A stretch of 41,435 bases of DNA, from positions 1-41,435 of IMG/VR virus record IMGVR_UViG_3300032116_000474. One strand, written 5' to 3'. The notes beneath the pieces are model-generated. The model made no database searches. It saw nothing but the letters and a program-made list of their open reading frames with translations, and had not been told where the DNA came from. Position numbers and translations under genes: made by a program. Origin of the DNA: a virus. Below are positions 16,808 to 24,493 of this stretch, one piece after another; within the stretch, counting starts at the first letter, position 1; each line of letters begins with the position of its first letter.

Positions 16808-16859
16808 AATTTACAAAAAGATAAATAAACCAGTTAATGATTATGAGTGGCCAGCATGA
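16764..16859 (+). CDS. Overlapping lysine-rich micro-ORF 3 (31 aa)
   Basis: Begins inside the kinase gene in another frame (44 bp overlap) and ends in an ATGA overlap with the DUF2061 start, filling the 48-bp gap. The product starts MLYRLLRSVKKWVSKIYKK and ends DYEWPA. It resembles the other basic micro-ORFs and keeps an open frame through the gap. Moderate support only. Confidence 0.45.
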   Translation: MLYRLLRSVKKWVSKIYKKINKPVNDYEWPA

Positions 16860-17059
16860 ATGTATCAAAACAAAGGTCAGCACTTAAGGCCATTACATGG
16901 CGTATAATAGGAACAGCAGATACCTTTGTTATCTCTTGGGCCATAACTAAAGAGCCAGTAACAGCAGGTGCTATTGCAAGTTTCGAGGTATTTACAAAAA
17001 CAATTCTTTATTACTTCCATGAGCGTGGTTGGAATAAAGTTAAATGGGGGAGAAAATAA
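16856..17059 (+). CDS. DUF2061-like membrane protein, paralog
   Basis: 67 residues from ATG 16856; GTG 16847 is possible. QRSALKAITWRIIGTADTFV and TKTILYYFHERGWNKVKWG show the same arrangement as the protein at 15297 and match DUF2061. Two membrane helices. Overlaps the next gene at TAATG. Confidence 0.88.
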   Translation: MNVSKQRSALKAITWRIIGTADTFVISWAITKEPVTAGAIASFEVFTKTILYYFHERGWNKVKWGRK

Positions 17060-17466
17060 TGTATGAATACTATGTAAGAAAAGTAGAGAATGTTGTAGAT
17101 GGAGATACCATCGATGTTCTTATTGATTTAGGGTTTGATATTCTGTTTTCATCCCGTGTGAGATTGGCTGGTATTGATACTCCTGAGTCTCGCACAAAAG
17201 ATATTGCGGAGAAGACTCTTGGTCTTGAGTCTAAAGAGTACCTAAAGAAAGCCCTAAAGGACGCTAAGTCGGTTGTTATTAAGACTGAGAAGATGGACTC
17301 ATCTGAAAAGTATGGTCGCATTCTGGGCTGGGTATACATCAATGGTGACACAGTATCTCTTAACGACATGATGATCAATGATGGTTATGCATGGGGCTAT
17401 CTTGGAGACACCAAGGTTAAAGATTTTGGAGCGCTTGCTAAGGCTAGAAAGAAGTCTGGAAAGTGA
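17059..17466 (+). CDS. Thermonuclease-like SNase-domain nuclease
   Basis: 135 residues from ATG 17059 (TAATG; GGGGGAG in front). VVDGDTIDVLIDLGF, SSRVRLAGIDTPESR and KYGRILGWVYINGD hold the Arg/Glu/Arg catalytic set and Ca-binding Asp residues of staphylococcal-type nuclease. No signal peptide, so it acts inside the infected cell, perhaps on host DNA or RNA. Confidence 0.9.
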   Translation: MYEYYVRKVENVVDGDTIDVLIDLGFDILFSSRVRLAGIDTPESRTKDIAEKTLGLESKEYLKKALKDAKSVVIKTEKMDSSEKYGRILGWVYINGDTVSLNDMMINDGYAWGYLGDTKVKDFGALAKARKKSGK

Positions 17467-17720
17467 AACATGTACTGTACTTTACCGCAGATTGGTGTAA
17501 CCCTTGTAAAAAGGTTAGGCCAGTAGTAGATGAAATTAATCGTGAATACTCTGACGCTAAATTTATTACAATTGATGCTGACACAGAACTAGAGTTAGTC
17601 GAGAAGTTTGGAATAAAATCTGTCCCTACTTTCATACTAATTGATGATGGAAAAGAAGTTTCCAGGACAACTGGTGCAAAAACAAAAGAAGAACTACTAA
17701 CTTTAATTACTGGAGAATAA
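17463..17720 (+). CDS. Thioredoxin-like protein
   Basis: 85 residues, GTG start overlapping the nuclease stop (GTGA). FTADWCNPCKKV (Cys12, Cys15) is the redox motif, with the cis-Pro in KSVPTFILI. Shorter than bacterial thioredoxin (~105), typical of phage versions that serve ribonucleotide reduction or polymerase processivity; neither partner is in the window. Confidence 0.92.
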   Translation: MKHVLYFTADWCNPCKKVRPVVDEINREYSDAKFITIDADTELELVEKFGIKSVPTFILIDDGKEVSRTTGAKTKEELLTLITGE

Positions 17721-17721
17721 G

Positions 17722-17943
17722 ATGAATCTAAAAAGTCAGATGATGATAGAACACTTGATTATGCAGGGAGCCATAGAAATGGCTGGTATTGATGATAAAG
17801 GAGAAATGCTTTACTCAATTACAGATAAACTTGAGTTAGTCAATCCAGAACTATACGCTGATCTTACTGAGCAGTATAAGCACCACATGCTTCAGATGGT
17901 AAATCAGGGGCCAAAGGCTATGAATTGGAGACTTCGTGTCTAA
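17722..17943 (+). CDS. Small protein, tandem paralog A
   Basis: 73 residues. MIEHLIMQGAIEMAGID.. and GEMLYSITDKLELVNPEL align closely with the next gene, so this is a tandem duplication. No catalytic motif; helical. Its end overlaps the next start by eight bases. Confidence 0.82.
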   Translation: MNLKSQMMIEHLIMQGAIEMAGIDDKGEMLYSITDKLELVNPELYADLTEQYKHHMLQMVNQGPKAMNWRLRV

Positions 17944-18265
17944 AGAAGATAAGATGATTGAAGATTTAATTCTTCAAGGTGCTTTGCAGCCTGCTGGAAT
18001 TGATATTGAAAGTGGAGAAATGCTTTATAATTTTACAGACAAAATGAAAACAATAAATCCATCACTTCACGATGAATTTTCTAAGTATTTTTCAGTAGAA
18101 ACTATGGCACTATGGCAGCATGGATTTTTGGATATGGATGTAACTGATAAAAATCCTATGGTAAGACTAACTCCAAAAGCATTAAATAAATTAGAAGTAT
18201 CCAAACTAGACAAAAATCATCAGTATACATTAAAAGAGATCATAAGAATTATTCTAGGCTCTTAA
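17936..18265 (+). CDS. Small protein, tandem paralog B
   Basis: 109 residues from GTG 17936. MIEDLILQGALQPAGID and GEMLYNFTDKMKTINPSL repeat paralog A, then a ~50-residue extension with LTPKALNKLEV and YTLKEIIRIIL, resembling a winged-helix fragment. Function unknown. Confidence 0.82.
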   Translation: MSKEDKMIEDLILQGALQPAGIDIESGEMLYNFTDKMKTINPSLHDEFSKYFSVETMALWQHGFLDMDVTDKNPMVRLTPKALNKLEVSKLDKNHQYTLKEIIRIILGS

Positions 18266-18274
18266 TGGTATAAT
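18266..18274 (+). promoter_or_regulatory. Extended -10 promoter TGGTATAAT
   Basis: TGG plus TATAAT (18269-18274) right after the upstream stop; TAGGAGG precedes ATG 18292. Confidence 0.8.
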
Positions 18275-18291
18275 TGTTTTAGGAGGCAATA

Positions 18292-18711
18292 ATGAGTTAT
18301 TTTCTTGGATCAATGTTTAGTTTTTTAGTCATATTTATTTTCTTAAAATTGTCTAGTTATGACTCATACAAAAAAAGCCCAATTAAACTAAAGTATAGTC
18401 AAAGTCATATTTTCGAATTAGTTAAGCCAATTCTTCCAGAAGAGGCGTTTAAAAGAAAAAGAAAAGAGACTCAAACATCAAAACACGAAAGAAAAACAAA
18501 TGTTCGTGTTATTATTTTAGACAGGAAAGCGTATTTTGTTAGAAATAGCCTGTTCTATGTGGCAGATATGGATGGAAACGACATTGATACCGAGTCTGCA
18601 ACCCTAGTTGACACAATGAGTATGGATAAGGTACAATTAGACAAGATGCTTTTTATAATGGATCAACTAAAGGAAGGAGATTCTAATGATAGTGGCGGTG
18701 CAAGGAACTAG
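18292..18711 (+). CDS. Single-pass membrane protein
   Basis: 139 residues. N-terminal hydrophobic segment SMFSFLVIFIFLKL, then a basic linker (KRKRKETQTSKHERK) and a small soluble domain with VIILDRKAYFVRNSLFYVAD. No family recognised. First gene after a new promoter in the WhiB block. Confidence 0.8.
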   Translation: MSYFLGSMFSFLVIFIFLKLSSYDSYKKSPIKLKYSQSHIFELVKPILPEEAFKRKRKETQTSKHERKTNVRVIILDRKAYFVRNSLFYVADMDGNDIDTESATLVDTMSMDKVQLDKMLFIMDQLKEGDSNDSGGARN

Positions 18712-19036
18712 TTCTTTTGCTGACTATCAGATTTTTCTTCGTGCTATGGGGGTATCAATGTCAGCATTAAAAAATGATGATCCTTATTTTTATATTTACA
18801 GCGCAGGTCCAAACAATGTAAATATGATGGTTATGGAGTTTGTTAATCTGTCAGAGCGTGGAATGAAATCTCGTGGCAAAAAAATTAAGTTCTATAAGGT
18901 TGCACCATCTTGGATTGAAGAAAATTTAAGCAATATTAATTATTTTGCTTTTTTTGCAAATCCAAAAGAACCAGTTTCAAAATTAGTTAGCAGTGCCCAA
19001 CTCAAAAATATTGAGACTGGGATCTTTAGGTACTAA
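18686..19036 (+). CDS. Conserved-looking phage protein, unknown
   Basis: 116 residues, alpha/beta composition: MIVAVQGTSSFADYQIFLRA, then a Met-rich stretch and YFAFFANPKEPVSKLV. Overlaps the previous gene by 26 bp with GGAAGGAG in front. The opening and the FFANPKEPVSKLV region recall nucleotide-binding SLOG/Rossmann-like proteins, but I cannot confirm that. Confidence 0.8.
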   Translation: MIVAVQGTSSFADYQIFLRAMGVSMSALKNDDPYFYIYSAGPNNVNMMVMEFVNLSERGMKSRGKKIKFYKVAPSWIEENLSNINYFAFFANPKEPVSKLVSSAQLKNIETGIFRY

Positions 19037-19048
19037 GAAGAGGTTAAT

Positions 19049-19258
19049 ATGATTGTAAAAGATTTATATCAAATGGAAAAAATTGTATCAAAAAACAAAA
19101 CTATGTCCTGGGATGGCTGGACAGTAGTTAATTCTTTTCCTTCAGAAAAGGGCAGAACATCCAGTAATGGTGCTTACATAAATGGTAAGTGGTGTATTCA
19201 AAATCGTTTTGTTCCTTCAACTGTTGGGTGGGAGATTCCTGATAAGTTTGTGAGGTAG
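19049..19258 (+). CDS. Small protein, unknown
   Basis: 69 residues, Trp-rich (SWDGWTVVNSFPSEKGRTSS, GKWCIQNRFVPS, GWEIPDKFVR). AGAGG precedes ATG; 2 bp before whiB. No family recognised. Confidence 0.78.
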   Translation: MIVKDLYQMEKIVSKNKTMSWDGWTVVNSFPSEKGRTSSNGAYINGKWCIQNRFVPSTVGWEIPDKFVR

Positions 19259-19260
19259 TT

Positions 19261-19551
19261 ATGTCTAAGCATGATTGGAAAGAAAAAGGTTCTTGTTTAG
19301 ACTATGATACAAACATATTTTTTGATAAGTATGAAGATCAAGAAGAACTAAGGCCAGCAGTAGACAAACTTTGCTCAGAGTGTCCAGTAAATAAGATGTG
19401 CTTTGCCGTTGGAGTTTCCCAAAAAGAATGGGGAATCTGGGGCGGTATATACTTAGAAAATGGATCAATATCAAGAGAATTTAATAGACATAGAAATAAG
19501 GTACAATGGGCTAATACATGGCAATCATTGACAATGGGGGAAAATGAATAA
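19261..19551 (+). CDS. WhiB-family iron-sulfur transcription regulator
   Basis: 96 residues. Cys12, Cys38, Cys41 and Cys47 match the WhiB pattern C...CxxCxxxxxC that holds a [4Fe-4S] cluster, and KEWGIWGGIYL is the G(V/I)WGG turn. A basic tail (NRHRNK) is shorter than in host WhiB. Wbl proteins bind the primary sigma factor of actinobacteria; phage versions are known to redirect host transcription. Strong host marker. May act on the promoters noted here. Confidence 0.95.
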   Translation: MSKHDWKEKGSCLDYDTNIFFDKYEDQEELRPAVDKLCSECPVNKMCFAVGVSQKEWGIWGGIYLENGSISREFNRHRNKVQWANTWQSLTMGENE

Positions 19552-19699
19552 AAATATATACAAGTGTTATACATGCTCAACATGTATATCTACTGAAACC
19601 CCAGAGGAAATCTTTATGTCGTTTGATTGTCCATTTGGTCATGGCATATTAATTTGGATAGGATCGAGAATAGGTGATGTTAATGTTAAAAGAGCATGA
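19544..19699 (+). CDS. Small Cys-rich protein (51 aa)
   Basis: Starts inside whiB (8 bp overlap, after GGGGGA) and runs to 19699. YKCYTCSTCISTETPEE and FDCPFGHG give CxxCxxC plus a distal C/H, a probable zinc or iron-sulfur site. Length and position suit a WhiB partner; inferred only. Confidence 0.6.
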   Translation: MNKNIYKCYTCSTCISTETPEEIFMSFDCPFGHGILIWIGSRIGDVNVKRA

Positions 19700-20243
19700 G
19701 GCATTCACAATGTTACAGCACGGATACTATGACATTTCTGAACTTAGAAAGCATGTTCTTGGCTATTCTGATGAATGGAAAATTGACACATCCAGACAGC
19801 AACTGCATAAAATACATAAAGATACAGAAACATATCTTTTACAAGATTTTGATTTAAACTGGGAAATATCTGATGGGTATCATCCAGTTGTGCTTGCCAA
19901 TGATCCAGTTTTTTGGAAATATGTTGGTCCAATTGTAAAAGATATGGAACTAAAACACGATGGCAAAGCAGGAAGAGTTCTTCTCGTTAGGCTTATTGAT
20001 GAAGGAGATATTCCAGTCCACAGGGACTATGGAACATACCTTGAGTTGTCAAGAAGACATCATTTACCAATAGTTACTACTGAAAATGTCACATTCTCGG
20101 TTGATAATTATTCTGTCAATATGAAAGAAGGAGAACTTTGGGAGATCAACAATGCAAAAGATCATTCAGTAAAAAATTCTGGACCAAGCCAAAGAATTCA
20201 TCTAATATTTGACATAATTCCTAACAGATATATTGAGTCATAA
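19683..20243 (+). CDS. Aspartyl/asparaginyl beta-hydroxylase-like
   Basis: 186 residues from ATG 19683 (AGG eight bases upstream; GTG 19674 and ATG 19677 also possible). IPVHRDYGTYL (His113, Asp115), RHHLPIVT, NNAKDHSVKNSG (His161) and SQRIHLIFD (Arg171) form the complete active site of the Asp/Asn beta-hydroxylase branch of 2OG oxygenases. Likely hydroxylates Asp or Asn side chains. Confidence 0.88.
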   Translation: MLKEHEAFTMLQHGYYDISELRKHVLGYSDEWKIDTSRQQLHKIHKDTETYLLQDFDLNWEISDGYHPVVLANDPVFWKYVGPIVKDMELKHDGKAGRVLLVRLIDEGDIPVHRDYGTYLELSRRHHLPIVTTENVTFSVDNYSVNMKEGELWEINNAKDHSVKNSGPSQRIHLIFDIIPNRYIES

Positions 20244-20480
20244 ATGTACACCGACTCAATGAAGCGAGCAATTAGGTCAATTGCTGGTCCAAAAGGTTTT
20301 TCACTAACAATTGTTGACAATGAGCATTTTCTTTCGGTTAGGGCGTCTGAAAAAGACTTTATGTCGCTTAATGGTGAAGACAAGGTGTATGCAGTAGAGT
20401 ATATGATTAGAGTAAAAAAAGCATTAGAGGACAATGGTGCAATTGTTCTTTTAGTTAGAGAGGGAGGAAAAGAAGAATAA
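20244..20480 (+). CDS. Small protein, unknown
   Basis: 78 residues directly after the hydroxylase stop. Mixed alpha/beta: FSLTIVDNEHFLSVRASEKD, YAVEYMIRVKKALEDNGAIV. Overlaps the next gene by one base. No family recognised. Confidence 0.78.
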   Translation: MYTDSMKRAIRSIAGPKGFSLTIVDNEHFLSVRASEKDFMSLNGEDKVYAVEYMIRVKKALEDNGAIVLLVREGGKEE

Positions 20481-20890
20481 TGATAGAGATTATCGTGTAT
20501 GGAATTATTGTGATTATTTTTGTAGTTCTTTTATTTAAAAATATGAGACTTACAATTAAGAACTTAGACTTAATAGAAAAAAATTTACAGGTTCACATTG
20601 ACCGTGCTATATTGTCTGATAAACTTAACATTGAAATGCAAAAGTCAGGCTTACAGAATGACGACTTCCTGTCTTTTATTTCTAAATCAAGAGATATGGC
20701 TTTTGAGTATATAGAGTCTGTGCAATTAGGAATTGATAAATTCATTGTTGATGTTGAGCCTGAGATTGCTTATTTTGATGAATACGGTATAGTAGGATCA
20801 GCATTTCCACACTACAACTCAATGAAGAAAATTTCTATAGCATATAAAGAACTAAAAAACCTTTTACCAAAAGATTATGACAAACTTTAA
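20480..20890 (+). CDS. Single-pass membrane protein
   Basis: 136 residues: N-terminal helix IIVYGIIVIIFVVLLF anchors a mostly helical soluble part containing DFLSFISKSRDMAFEYIESV. GGGAGG precedes ATG. Could be a membrane anchor; no family recognised. Confidence 0.8.
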   Translation: MIEIIVYGIIVIIFVVLLFKNMRLTIKNLDLIEKNLQVHIDRAILSDKLNIEMQKSGLQNDDFLSFISKSRDMAFEYIESVQLGIDKFIVDVEPEIAYFDEYGIVGSAFPHYNSMKKISIAYKELKNLLPKDYDKL

Positions 20891-21038
20891 ATCATACGAT
20901 CAACTTGAGTCTGAGCCATTAGGAGTTTGTAGTGTTATTGGCTGCGACGCTGATGGAGAAAAACTATTTAGCACTGAAACAAGGCTTTTAGATGTCTGCT
21001 TAAACCATTATACACAACTACAAAAATCGAGGGAATAG
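20877..21038 (+). CDS. Small Cys-rich zinc-finger-like protein (53 aa)
   Basis: Overlaps the previous gene by 14 bp and ends exactly one base before the next ATG. GVCSVIGCDADGEKLF and LLDVCLNHYTQL give C...C...CxxH, resembling a small zinc finger. Well supported by the perfect fit between neighbours. Confidence 0.7.
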   Translation: MTNFKSYDQLESEPLGVCSVIGCDADGEKLFSTETRLLDVCLNHYTQLQKSRE

Positions 21039-21224
21039 ATGAAAGAAATATTACTATCACTGTCTGTAGGGCTTACCCTAGGCTTGATAATCCTATCAAT
21101 AAGCGCAATATCCCCAGTTAAGATTCCAATCCCTGCTCCCCCAGTTTTTGCTGGAGTTGCTGGTATAATTGGATTATGGCTTGCTCAACCAGTTTGGACA
21201 GCCATATCTAAGTTCATATCCTAG
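21039..21224 (+). CDS. XapX-like small membrane protein
   Basis: 61 residues, two membrane helices around VKIPIPAPPVFAGVAGIIGL, the signature of the XapX family (DUF1427). GAGGGA precedes ATG. Function of the family is poorly known; beside a holin-like gene it may contribute to membrane permeabilisation. Confidence 0.85.
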   Translation: MKEILLSLSVGLTLGLIILSISAISPVKIPIPAPPVFAGVAGIIGLWLAQPVWTAISKFIS

Positions 21225-21235
21225 GAGGAATAAAC

Positions 21236-21541
21236 ATGAACCAACAAATTAAGAATGCATTAGCGTCATACGGAAGATCAGTACTTGGAGCGGCAACAGC
21301 AATGTATGCTTCTGGAGTAACTGACCCACAGACACTAGCATACTCACTACTTGGAGCACTTGTGCCCGTAGTATTGAGAGCAGCCAATCCTAATGATCCA
21401 GCATTTGGAAAGATGCCATCAGTAGATGAGGTAGACAGAGCAGTCAAGGCTGCTAAGGTAGTAAAGAAGACCGCAAAGAAGGCTCCTGCAAAGAAGTCAT
21501 CTGGCGGAGGCGGAGGCAAGGGCAATTCAGTAGCCCTTTAA
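21236..21541 (+). CDS. Holin-like protein with lysin-type tail
   Basis: 101 residues. A hydrophobic N-terminal half (SVLGAATAMYASGV, SLLGALVPVVLRA) is followed by a Lys-rich linker and SSGGGGGKGNSVAL, nearly the same tail as the endolysin at 14647. AGGAGG precedes ATG. Last gene before a terminator. Role in lysis is inferred from membrane segments and tail. Confidence 0.82.
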   Translation: MNQQIKNALASYGRSVLGAATAMYASGVTDPQTLAYSLLGALVPVVLRAANPNDPAFGKMPSVDEVDRAVKAAKVVKKTAKKAPAKKSSGGGGGKGNSVAL

Positions 21542-21555
21542 TCTTAAGTAGTTTA

Positions 21556-21585
21556 GCAGGTCACTTTAATTAGTGGCCTGCTTTT
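21556..21585 (+). terminator. Terminator between convergent genes
   Basis: GCAGGTCAC and GTGGCCTGC pair (one G-T) around an eight-base loop, followed by TTTT. On the minus strand the same stem is formed by the last codons of the GDPD-like gene, whose stop lies in the loop. Confidence 0.88.
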
Positions 21586-22037
21586 CTATATTGCTTTGGA
21601 TAATCAGTACAAACACCATATGGTTTTTCTGCTAACATTTTTACAACACTATTTCCATCTATGATCTCTGGTAAAACTATTATTGATTGAGACCCTATTG
21701 ATTTTCCAGGGTATGTCCAAAAGTATCCATTACTCGTAATAGTATAGTCATCTGATTGATGCCAGAAATAATTAAGACTATTTAAATTATCTTTGAAATA
21801 TTCTAGAGCCTGAAGGTTCTTACAGTGAAACCAACCACTAAGGCCTATATCGGCCACTGATGACCTGTCAATGGCATACTGTGGCTTGTCATGACCAAGG
21901 TATAATTCTCCATCTATAGCCCATATATCAACTTCTACATCAAACCCTAGTTCTATACATTTTTGTATATATAAATACTTATTTTCATTTTCTAGATCTG
22001 GTCCATCTAAGTTGCCTCTATGGGCTATTACTCTCAT
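21570..22037 (-). CDS. GDPD-like phosphodiesterase fold, short
   Basis: 155 residues. MRVIAHRGNLDGP carries HRG, GFDVEVDIWAIDGELYLGHD the ExD and GHD metal/catalytic motifs of glycerophosphodiester phosphodiesterases. Only about two thirds of a usual GDPD (~240 aa). Last gene of a four-gene operon, ATGA overlap with the cupin. May act on lipid- or phosphate-linked glycans. Confidence 0.8.
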   Translation of the reverse strand: MRVIAHRGNLDGPDLENENKYLYIQKCIELGFDVEVDIWAIDGELYLGHDKPQYAIDRSSVADIGLSGWFHCKNLQALEYFKDNLNSLNYFWHQSDDYTITSNGYFWTYPGKSIGSQSIIVLPEIIDGNSVVKMLAEKPYGVCTDYPKQYRKAGH

Positions 22038-22366
22038 TTTACTCTTTCAACTACAACTTTGTCATTTTGTATACCAGGCAATTTTACACACACAACACCG
22101 CAGTCAGTCAAAAACTCTGGGTCGGCAATTTCATATGGGTATATAATAAAAATATCTCCAGAAACTAATTTTTGTCCTTGCATAATCATTTCTCCAGAAA
22201 CCATAAGATTTATCTCTATTATTTTTTCTTGATAATGTAATGGCCAGTGCTCTCCTTTTTTATGAAATTTATAGGATACTTCACAGGCATCTGTTTGAAA
22301 AGCAGCCTTTTCAAAATTACCTATGAACCAACCACGATCAGTATCTTCTATCCTTGATATTTTCAT
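22034..22366 (-). CDS. Cupin-fold protein
   Basis: 110 residues from ATG 22366 (GAGGA in front, ATGA overlap with the GT61-like gene). EVSYKFHKKGEHWPLHYQEK, MVSGEMIMQG and LVSGDIFIIYPYEI are cupin strands with a His-rich first motif. Probably a sugar-nucleotide epimerase/isomerase-like or binding cupin in the glycan operon. Confidence 0.78.
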   Translation of the reverse strand: MKISRIEDTDRGWFIGNFEKAAFQTDACEVSYKFHKKGEHWPLHYQEKIIEINLMVSGEMIMQGQKLVSGDIFIIYPYEIADPEFLTDCGVVCVKLPGIQNDKVVVERVK

Positions 22367-23346
22367 AGGATGTCCTCGCACTCCTTTAGACATGCTATCA
22401 GTTGCTCTACAACAATTGGATACCCCTTACCATCTTCGGATAGTTTTATTATCGGTATTTTTTTTACAACATTAGAAGTAAGTTCTTCTGTCAAATAATC
22501 AAAAAACCACCAAAAAGATGTGTGTATCTCTAAAAAAATAATTGTTGTTCCTGGATTGCAAAATATTGTATTGTATGCGCCAGTTCCATTTATAGTTATA
22601 ACATGAGTGGCGCTCTGATACAACTTTGCCTGCTCTTCAATGTTGAGATTTTCATTTAAAACAATTTCATACCCAAGGGACTCAAGATAATCTTCAAGAA
22701 GTTTTGAATTTTTAAGTACTCGAATTTTTTTGTGATGCTCAAAAGATTTATTGTCATACATAGGATCCGCCATAGATCTAGATATGTATATTTTTCTTGT
22801 TGGTTTTACTGGCTCTTTTGGACCAAATTTTTTTACAATAGCGTTAGCAGCCCAAACTTGATATTTAAAATCTGGGTCTTCGATTTCATGTATTTGGTCA
22901 TTTGTTTCTATAACATTCCTAATTGGTTGCATAAAAATTGTAAATAGACAATAAATGTTTTCAATAAGTATTTTATTTCTATCATTTACAAATATGCAGT
23001 CTGGGTAACTTTCAATTATATTATCTATTACTACATTTCTTGTATAAAAAGTTTCGCTTTCGTAATCTCCTTCATTTCCAGAAAGGATTAAAAGTTGTAG
23101 GTCTGGAACATACTGCTTTAAAAACTCATAGTGTCCAACAACATCTTGAAGAACATGCCCATATTGCCAATCATTTATAAAATATAAAAACGAATTGCCA
23201 CTAACAATCCTGCTGTCGCCCTCTAAGTGTGAATTTAAAACAAGATTAGATATATGAAATATTTTTCTTTTATATCCTGGAGCATCTATCTTTTTTACTT
23301 CTCCATACTCAATTTTATTGATGCTAGGATATGACCCCAAACTCAT
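22363..23346 (-). CDS. GT61-like glycosyltransferase, copy 1
   Basis: 327 residues from ATG 23346, eight bases after GGAAGG; an upstream TTG adds six residues. GHYEFLKQYVPDLQLLILSG, RKIYISRSMADP, GYEIVLNENLNIEEQAKLYQ and VITINGTGAYNTIFCNPGT follow the order of DUF563/GT61 proteins, the last being the donor-binding GxGxxNxxFxxPGT region. Two related genes lie at 24494 and 25526. Confidence 0.85.
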   Translation of the reverse strand: MSLGSYPSINKIEYGEVKKIDAPGYKRKIFHISNLVLNSHLEGDSRIVSGNSFLYFINDWQYGHVLQDVVGHYEFLKQYVPDLQLLILSGNEGDYESETFYTRNVVIDNIIESYPDCIFVNDRNKILIENIYCLFTIFMQPIRNVIETNDQIHEIEDPDFKYQVWAANAIVKKFGPKEPVKPTRKIYISRSMADPMYDNKSFEHHKKIRVLKNSKLLEDYLESLGYEIVLNENLNIEEQAKLYQSATHVITINGTGAYNTIFCNPGTTIIFLEIHTSFWWFFDYLTEELTSNVVKKIPIIKLSEDGKGYPIVVEQLIACLKECEDIL

Positions 23347-24443
23347 AGACCAAAACCTTCCCAATTAGTATTTACAAATCCTTTATCGGTAATAAGATTT
23401 ATTGCCACCGCTCTATCTGGATCAGATTCTTTTAATTTGTCATTAAATAAAAATCTTGTTCCACTGGTAATTCCCATTAAAAGGTAGTCCCAACAAAATC
23501 CAAGATCGCTAAGATGTTTTTCAGTAATATATCTTGCCGACTCTTTTCTTGCTGTTGTTAAAATAATTTTGTGACCTTTAGAATCCCATTCATTAAATTT
23601 TGCAATAACTCCATCTAGATCTAGCGCTTCCTCTTTTCCTATATGACTAAATCTGTGGGCATGCTTTATTATTGTTCCATCTATATCACAAAATATTGTC
23701 TTAGGTTTTTCAGTATAAAATTCTTTAATCTTTGCCAGGTAAATTTCTATATCTTCGGGAGTCCCAAGAGATATAAACATGTTGTTTTCAATGTTATACG
23801 GAATTATATTTTTTTTATTATTAATTAAATAATTATATGTGTTAGATATATAGCATTCTTTTAGTCCAAAGGTTTTGTATTCTTTTAATAATTTTTCGGC
23901 AGAATAAACAAAATCTTGACCCTTTTTCCAATAATGAATACCTACAAGTGCATGATTACTGATAACATCTTTTTCTGCAAGTCTTATTACTCTATTAGAA
24001 GAAACTTCTGCAAAACTATTTTTATTGTTTGTTGAGGTAAACAGAACAACTGATCCGTCGCAATTTGAATCTTTTACGACTGACAAAAAATTTTGGGGGT
24101 CCCAGGAAAGGAGTTGATCACAGTTTGTAATAATTAATTCTTCTTCGTTATCTATATAATCTTTTGCATAAAGGCAAGCATCTGCCGCTCCATATTGCAT
24201 TTTATCTATTTTTATTTCAACTGAATCTGGCTTTAACATTTTTAATATTGATGTTAGTCTCTCATTGTCTTGTGGATCATCGTAAACCCTTGTAATAAAA
24301 ATATACTTACCATCTATGCCAAGTGAATCTACAGAATGTTCAATAAGGGTCTTACCATCAACAACTATTAATGGTTTTGGGGTTGTCACCCCCGCATTTT
24401 GAAAGCGGGAACCAAGTCCAGCCATAGGTATAACAATGTTCAT
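23343..24443 (-). CDS. Nucleotidyltransferase-HAD phosphatase fusion
   Basis: 366 residues. Residues 1-235: sugar-phosphate nucleotidyltransferase (MAGLGSRFQNAGVTTPKPL; ITNCDQLLSW; FISLGTPEDIEIYL). Residues 248-366: HAD domain with FCDIDGTII (Asp253, Asp255), LTTARKESAR and the acidic FLFNDKLKESDPDRA. Such fusions make or recycle activated sugar phosphates for capsule-type glycans. First gene of the minus operon, promoter -10 at 24467-24472 and GAAAGG before ATG. Confidence 0.9.
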   Translation of the reverse strand: MNIVIPMAGLGSRFQNAGVTTPKPLIVVDGKTLIEHSVDSLGIDGKYIFITRVYDDPQDNERLTSILKMLKPDSVEIKIDKMQYGAADACLYAKDYIDNEEELIITNCDQLLSWDPQNFLSVVKDSNCDGSVVLFTSTNNKNSFAEVSSNRVIRLAEKDVISNHALVGIHYWKKGQDFVYSAEKLLKEYKTFGLKECYISNTYNYLINNKKNIIPYNIENNMFISLGTPEDIEIYLAKIKEFYTEKPKTIFCDIDGTIIKHAHRFSHIGKEEALDLDGVIAKFNEWDSKGHKIILTTARKESARYITEKHLSDLGFCWDYLLMGITSGTRFLFNDKLKESDPDRAVAINLITDKGFVNTNWEGFGL

Positions 24444-24466
24444 TAAAAGCCTTTCGATATAAGTTA

Positions 24467-24488
24467 ATTATACACCATATGATATAAT
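24467..24488. promoter_or_regulatory. Divergent promoter pair
   Basis: Minus: TATAAT at 24472-24467 for the nucleotidyltransferase operon (with leader). Plus: TGA then TATAAT at 24483-24488, five bases before ATG 24494, so nearly leaderless. Confidence 0.75.
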
Positions 24489-24493
24489 AAAAT

